A stretch of DNA of 64,000 nucleotides. Source: Amia ocellicauda. Taxonomy: Eukaryota; Chordata; Actinopteri; Amiiformes; Amiidae. Below, piece after piece: positions 58,442 to 64,000 of this stretch (position 1 is the stretch's first letter; every line of letters begins with the position of its first letter). Under the pieces are notes generated by a model. It worked only from the letters and a program-made list of their open reading frames with translations, was not told the origin of the DNA and searched no databases. The stretch covers positions 192,001 through 256,000 of the forward strand of contig NC_089861.1 of the NCBI RefSeq assembly GCF_036373705.1. Reading direction: 5' to 3'. The position numbers and the translations under genes were made by a program.

Positions 58442-59121
58442 CTGTTTTACATAAGAGCTGCAGATCATATTAGCAGCATGCGATTATGCAGATTATGCCA
58501 GCTGCTGTACAATCAGTTAGTCCTGGGAATTTCTTTAACCCCTCCCCACCCCCCCAAGAAAACAAAAGTCAAGCCTGGGGGTTTCTGGGGGTTGTTTACT
58601 TTCAATGGGAGTGTGTTTTTGGTTTTCTTTTCAGGAGAATTTGCCTTAAAAGCCCTCTGGTCCAGGGCAGGCAGTCCCTCTCCGCATCAGAGCTCCATGT
58701 TGCAGCCTGTCCGTGGCAGTGCAGTTGCTGACAGACGCCGTGTCTGCGCTGTGGAGGAGCTGCGGTCGCTAGGCTGGCTCCCTGACCGGGGCGGTGCTGC
58801 AAGTCGCTCTCGCAGTGAGAAGATTGCGGACGTGAAGTTGCACATGTGAAGGAACAATCTGCTGTGAAATGAATGGGTTTTCCTCACTAACAGCGTTCTG
58901 CACAGCAGTGTGGTTGAGAGATAAAAGCGCTGCTGCAGCACCATAGTAAAACATGTTTTTACAACTGTTTACAAATAGTGTGAGGCCTGCAGCACCTACT
59001 CAAAAGAACATTTTGTGCGGTACACATATGCCCATCATAAACTTAAAAACAAAAGTCTCCCAGTAGTTAGAAACTTTACATGTCTTTTTACAAAAGTCCC
59101 AGGCACACTCAGAATGGTTTA
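55801..59121. other. Intergenic DNA upstream of LRAT, no gene recognised
   Basis: It contains (CCTGT)n at about 56456-56485 and a CA microsatellite at 58362-58440. Frames of up to 171 codons are low-complexity or overlap on opposite strands. The missing 5' end of the host ISRm11-like element may lie unrecognised at the left. Confidence 0.5.
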
Positions 59122-61765
59122 CAGTTTTTTACAATCACTTTGGCACTAATTTCAGAACCTTGATGTCATTTTTCAAAACTCTAGATGCAAAAATCAAAAC
59201 GGTCATCACAGGCTGTCCAATATTCAAAACATTGCATTGTGCATTCAAGAAACTTTAAAGAAACCTTGCACTTGCAGAATCAACTTATTTATCATGAAAT
59301 ACCATAGGAACATTAATTTAGATCACCCACACACAAGATACCGATAGTTTCACTGTGTAGTTGCTCGTACAATCATTAAATATTGTAGTACAAAATATGT
59401 GATACATGTTTCATTATGGTACTACACGTACATACATCACTGTAAAAGGACTAGTAGAGAGAATACTACAGACACAGTGGAATCATTGAACAAACTCTGA
59501 TATGTATTGATGAAATACAAGCAAATCACAACATAAGAGTCTTTGAATCAAAGCACAAATAATTAGCTACAAAAATGAAATAAACTTCAGTAAAACGTCA
59601 ACTGCAGTGTTCCTCACCTGGCTTACTGTAAAAAGCAAAGGATTGATTACTGTACTTCTATATCTCATCACCCCTGTCTTGTGGATTTGGTCACAGGTTC
59701 TTATCTGCATCATGATGGATGTGTTCATTAGCCAAGCATCTTGGGAAGAGTCTTCGAGCACGGCGCATCCAGGCCTGACATTGGTGTGCTGTGATGTCAT
59801 TGCATGCGTCATCCATGGCCTGGAGAAGGGTGACTTGTTCGTGAGGGCGCCTGTCATATACCTTCCACCTCCACGTGGAGAAAAATTCCTCATTTGGGTT
59901 AAGGAAAGGAGAGTATGGGGGTAAGTACAGGGTGCTAAATTGTGGATGGGCCTGACACCATGCTTGTAGCATTTGAGCATGGTGGAGCCTGACATTTCCC
60001 ACACAATTACATCGGTCACACCATCAGCTCTGCAGAACTGATTTAGCTCATCAAGGAAGGTTACAAGGAGAGATGCATTATATGATCCAATATGAGGTCT
60101 GTGTCCCACCACACCATCTTCCGATAGACGCACATATGGTGATGTTGGCCACACGTTGGCCAGGTACTTGCCCGCTGGTCAATGAAATTCCGACCTCTCC
60201 TCCTTGTCTTGGCCAGGTTGAAGCCTGCCTCACCCAAAAAAATGAATTTGTGATGGTTTTCATCATCATCCAGCTCCATCACCCTCTAAAAAGACATTTT
60301 GGAACGAGAATTACTGATTACAATGATGTAGAATTTTGGGGGAATTTTTCACAACAGGCATCTTGAAACTGAACATACCTGAACATACTCAGTGCTCAGC
60401 TGCTTCACTCTGTCTGCATGTCTTTTAAAAGGCACATGGTATCGCTGTTTTAGAGACACCTGCTGCCTTTTCAGCATGTGTGCAATAGTCACCACACTTA
60501 TGGCTTCCACGTTGTTGAACATGTCGTCATTGTCCAAGATGTGCTGCCGAATGTCTGTATGGCAAATATCATTTCTGTCCCGAACCAAACTGACCACAGC
60601 CACTCTTGTTGGTCAGTCAGAATTGTGCCTCTGCCTCCCCTATTTGGCCTCGTCTCTATTCTGCAGGGAAAATGACATTAAGAATACATTCAGTCACATC
60701 ACCCACTCTGTGGTGCACATTGGCATGCAGTATACAGTCATTTGACTAATGTTTAGTGCATGCTGAAGACTTGCAGAAAGTTCTGATGATTGAGGCCACG
60801 GTTGATCTTCTTGGGTTTGGGTGAATCATTGTAGCTGCCTCAGTCATTGTCATGCCATGATTTATGACATGGTCTACAACTATAGCTCGGGTTTCATTGG
60901 ACACTGTTTGCTGCTGCCGCTGTCTTGGTCCGTGGCCTTGTCCTCTACCACGTCCCCCCACACCTATCAAACGAGGCCCATGGCCACCTCTCAGAAGGAG
61001 TGTGTGTCCCCAGCCATTCCTTTGATCACCACGTCTTCCTCGTCTTCCTCCTCCCACTGCTTGACCTGGATCACCTTCTTGCTCCATGTTATCGCTGTGT
61101 TGTTGAGGTGTATACCACTCATTTCACTATATACTCGTACCACAATGTGAAATCAATCATCAGTAACGAGTGCCAGTATTGGAAAAGCAATTACAAGGGC
61201 CTGCATACATGTAGTAATGTCAAATCTGAAAACATGGTGTGGAAAAGTGGTACATGAGACCATAGAAACAGTGTCTGATAAAGAATGATGATGAAATATT
61301 ACATCCATAGATAATGTAGTCCAACTGGTTCATGTTCCTCAGTTATTGGTGTCAATGGATCTCATTATCCTGAAACTTTCATGATCAAAACATGGAATAT
61401 TGTTCGTCAGTTTCCATAAAACTATGCATTAAGAGTAATGCAACAGTCACCTATCACCTATGAGCAGCTGTATCAATTGATAGTTAGATCTTTGTAATGA
61501 AATGAATAGACAGTGATCTCAGATGTAATGTGTGAATTGCATTTTGAAATGGTAATACTTTTTAATACAATTAAGTTGTGTCATTTTGAACAGGTGATTT
61601 TAGTTCATTGAACAAATGATCTGAGGTTGATGTGTATTGTATCCAAGCAATTGGAAAAAGTGTTAGTTTTGAAAAATGTGCATTTTGATCATCGGTTGTG
61701 AGTTTTGTGTCTAGAGTTTTGAGAAATGACACCAATGTTCTGAAATGAGCGATTGTAAAAAACTG
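59122..61765 (-). mobile_element. ISRm11-like element D
   Basis: It is 2644 bp with inverted ends of about 60 bp (cagttttttacaatcacttt) and TA on both sides (59120-59121, 61766-61767). Minus-strand exons: 61087-60750 (MEQEGDPGQ, Gly/Arg-rich, then VVDHVINHGMTMTEAA), 60600-60380 (HVPFKRHADRVKQL, ending YVQ) and 60282-59690. The first catalytic Asp is lost (LGEAG instead of IDEAG), and a frameshift follows VIVWE. LPPYSPFLNPNEEFF keeps the Glu. It is a different subfamily from A-C, judged by its ends. Confidence 0.88.
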
Positions 61766-61769
61766 TAAT

Positions 61770-61928
61770 CTACTGATGTAATCAGTGGTGAGTAGAAGCC
61801 CGCAAAGGCTCTGTGCTTGACACTGCAACACTGCTTCACATCTCAGAATAAAGATACTGTTGATATTGAGGGGTTTGGTTCATTGATTTGTATCCCTGTG
61901 TAAAGAGACGATTCTGATGCGAGAGGTG

Positions 61929-61971
<43 letters not shown>

Positions 61972-62393
61972 GAAGGGATTCTCATGTGCGACTCAAACTC
62001 ATCTGAAGGCTGGTGTAATCGGTAATAAAGAGGAAGAGAAAAGCTCTTTGTGATAAACACGGACCATTTATTTACAAAACAACGTTAGACTGTAAAGGCA
62101 AATATTACAGTTTTAGAATTTGTTAGACAATCACTTCTGTACAGTGCTCCTGGGACAAAAAACTTATATAAAAGTGATTCGTTATATAAGAAATAAATCA
62201 TTAATTTGTCACTATAAACATTATTGTTGGCTTACACAGTAAGCTAAAATGTAATATAAAAAATAGAAAACTCTAATTTTCTAATCGCAATACACATTAG
62301 AAAAATATATCCTCTGCTCCTCCATAATACAATATAAGTGTTTCGTTGTGGCTGTATTCAGCTGCATTGCACGGACGCTGATCGAGCGATTTG
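61770..62393. other. Probable 3' UTR and flank of the second LRAT gene
   Basis: It contains an AT then GA microsatellite at 61926-61970 and TTTATT (AATAAA on the minus strand) at 62067-62072, 322 bp after the stop of the LRAT-like exon. Confidence 0.5.
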
Positions 62394-62546
62394 TCAGCCG
62401 GCCATCCAGAGGGTGAAGGGGACCAGGATGGTGGGCAGGGTGGTGGCTGGGGCCAGTCCCAGGTACAGGATGGACAGCAGCCCCACGCAGGCCGAGAGAA
62501 GGACACTCCTCTGGTCTCGAATCATCGTTTTCACTGCTTCACAGAA
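62394..62546 (-). CDS. Second LRAT-like gene, last exon only
   Basis: The exon is 153 nt, as long as the last exon of the LRAT gene at 39418-39570, and begins in the same phase after a CCAG acceptor. It encodes [19 protein letters not shown], then a hydrophobic anchor and [10 protein letters not shown] before the stop. The IRDQRSVL block matches known LRAT better than the neighbouring copy does. The catalytic first exon is not found up to 64000, so it must lie beyond the window, on the same strand. This is a tandem paralogue or, less likely, a lone leftover exon. Confidence 0.85.
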   Translation of the reverse strand, partial: FCEAVKTMIRDQRSVLLSACVGLLSILYLGLAPATTLPTILVPFTLWMAG

Positions 62547-63896
62547 CTGGAGTCAAAGCAACACAAAGACAGAGACGTCAGACTGAAACATAGGCAGCAC
62601 AGTATGAGAACACTATAATTAACCTACTCACACACACACACACACTCTCACTCACACAAACAAACACACACACAGACACACGCAGACACACACACACACA
62701 TATACACACACACAGACACAGACACACACACACTCACACTCACACAAACAAACACACAGACACACGCACACACACATATATACACACACACAGACACAGA
62801 CACTCGCACACACACACACACACTCTCACTCACACAAACACAGACACACAGACACATACACTCACACACATAGACACACACTCTCACTCACACAAACACA
62901 GACACACAGACACAAACAAACACACGCACACACACACACTGGATGACAGTCAGTAATATTCTGTACACAGCTGGCCGTGTTCTTGTGGTTTGATTTCCGG
63001 TTAGTGTTGACTGTGAGTGAAGTGACAGAGAAAAGCCCCGCCTGGGAATGGATTCAATTAGAGCCGAGTTCCCACATACCATCTATGATTTTAAAAATAT
63101 ATATGAAACGAACATGTTTGGCCTCAAAACCCCAAAACCCTGTCCTCTGTAGTTCTGGGCCTAAACACGTTTGCTTACAGTTTTATTGTATCCACTTTTA
63201 AATCAGAGGCAGAAACATTGCGGTTCACTAACGTTTCCTTTGGTAAATGCGATTCATCCGTGGCCTTTTGGTCCAAGAATAGATTACAAATAAAAATAAA
63301 GTTTCCGTTTCAATGTTTGGTCTTGTTTTACAAATTGTAATTTAATAATGCACACATTTCGACCACAGATCGTTATATTCAAGGGTCATACACGTGGCGA
63401 GAAACAAAGTGAGGTGAAGACAATACACATAATACTGAGAACTCGACATTTATCTAAAAAACAAACAAGCAAACACATTGATAAACTTTCTGTTTTAACT
63501 ATTTAATCTAATTCAGTACTGCGGCGCGGCTGGTTGAAGGCTCTGTTTGTTCTCATTGAGAAACAATCTGGACTTTATTTATTTATTTATTTATTTATTT
63601 TTTAAGAAAGCTTTGGGCAGACAATTGGGTTTAAAGATTGAGAAATGTGTGTGTGATGCAAAGTGGACAATCCCAGAATCCCTCGTTAATCCCTAACCAG
63701 GGGGCACACAAGTGTTTTGCTACGTTAATTCAGTCTCACAAAGACGCCAGCCAACATTCTTGCTTGCAGCACAACAGGGCCATTTAAAACACTGATCTGA
63801 CTGATCCCACCGGGAAGTTTATTGAGCCTCGACAACTCCTCTGCAGCCCTCACAGTGTCTCAACAAGATCTTATTAGTGTAGGTGTTTGTTTGATT

Positions 63897-63936
<40 letters not shown>

Positions 63937-64000
63937 TGTGCGTGAGCGTTTGCGTGTGTGAGTGTGCGTGTGTGCGTGTGTGTGTGTGTGATGATCATCA
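62547..64000. repeat. Intron-like stretch with microsatellites
   Basis: CA-rich repeats at 62625-62940, (TTTA)n at 63577-63600 and GT-rich repeats at 63899-63990. No exon was recognised. If the LRAT-like gene is complete, this is its intron. Confidence 0.7.

Noticed and set aside
58334-58849. 171-codon frame at the CA microsatellite
   Set aside because: It begins in the CA run and the rest has no recognisable domain; overlapping frames occur on the other strand.

Overview
The window looks like nuclear DNA of a ray-finned fish. Two vertebrate genes that are neighbours in human (LRAT and RBM46, same order and orientation) are present with spliced exons. They sit in AT-rich DNA full of fish-type repeats: several Tc1 families, TcMar-ISRm11-like elements, CR1-like and L2 LINEs, MITEs and long CA/GT microsatellites. 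The species cannot be fixed from the sequence. No rRNA, tRNA, CRISPR array or prokaryotic feature was seen.

Layout. 0-3.2 kb: Tc1 elements, one with a MITE inserted at an exact TA. 3.7-13.4 kb and 19.3-30.7 kb: two copies (A and B) of a tandem segmental duplication. Each carries a three-exon GIMAP/AIG1-type GTPase gene on the + strand, followed by a 46-bp minisatellite, a Tc1 remnant, a CR1 fragment and a stretch that in copy B lies at the 3' end of RBM46. Copy A of the GTPase is a pseudogene with at least five lesions. Copy B has an open 278-codon spliced frame but a changed P-loop. The 13.4-19.3 kb spacer holds only repeat-like sequence.

30.1-37.9 kb: RBM46 on the - strand, four coding exons, 491 aa, with a CpG-rich presumed promoter near 37.3-37.9 kb. 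39.1-47.4 kb: LRAT on the - strand, two coding exons, 218 aa. 62.1-62.5 kb: the last exon of a second, tandem LRAT copy whose first exon must lie beyond the window. LRAT makes retinyl esters; RBM46 is a germ-cell RNA-binding protein. They share a neighbourhood, not a known pathway.

48-55.8 kb is a nest of transposons. One ISRm11-like element was hit by two further ISRm11-like elements, one of which was then hit by an L2 LINE and the other by a CR1 LINE. Target-site duplications and rejoined reading frames let the order be read from the sequence. A fourth ISRm11-like element lies at 59.1-61.8 kb. The remaining long stretches are introns or intergenic DNA without recognisable genes.
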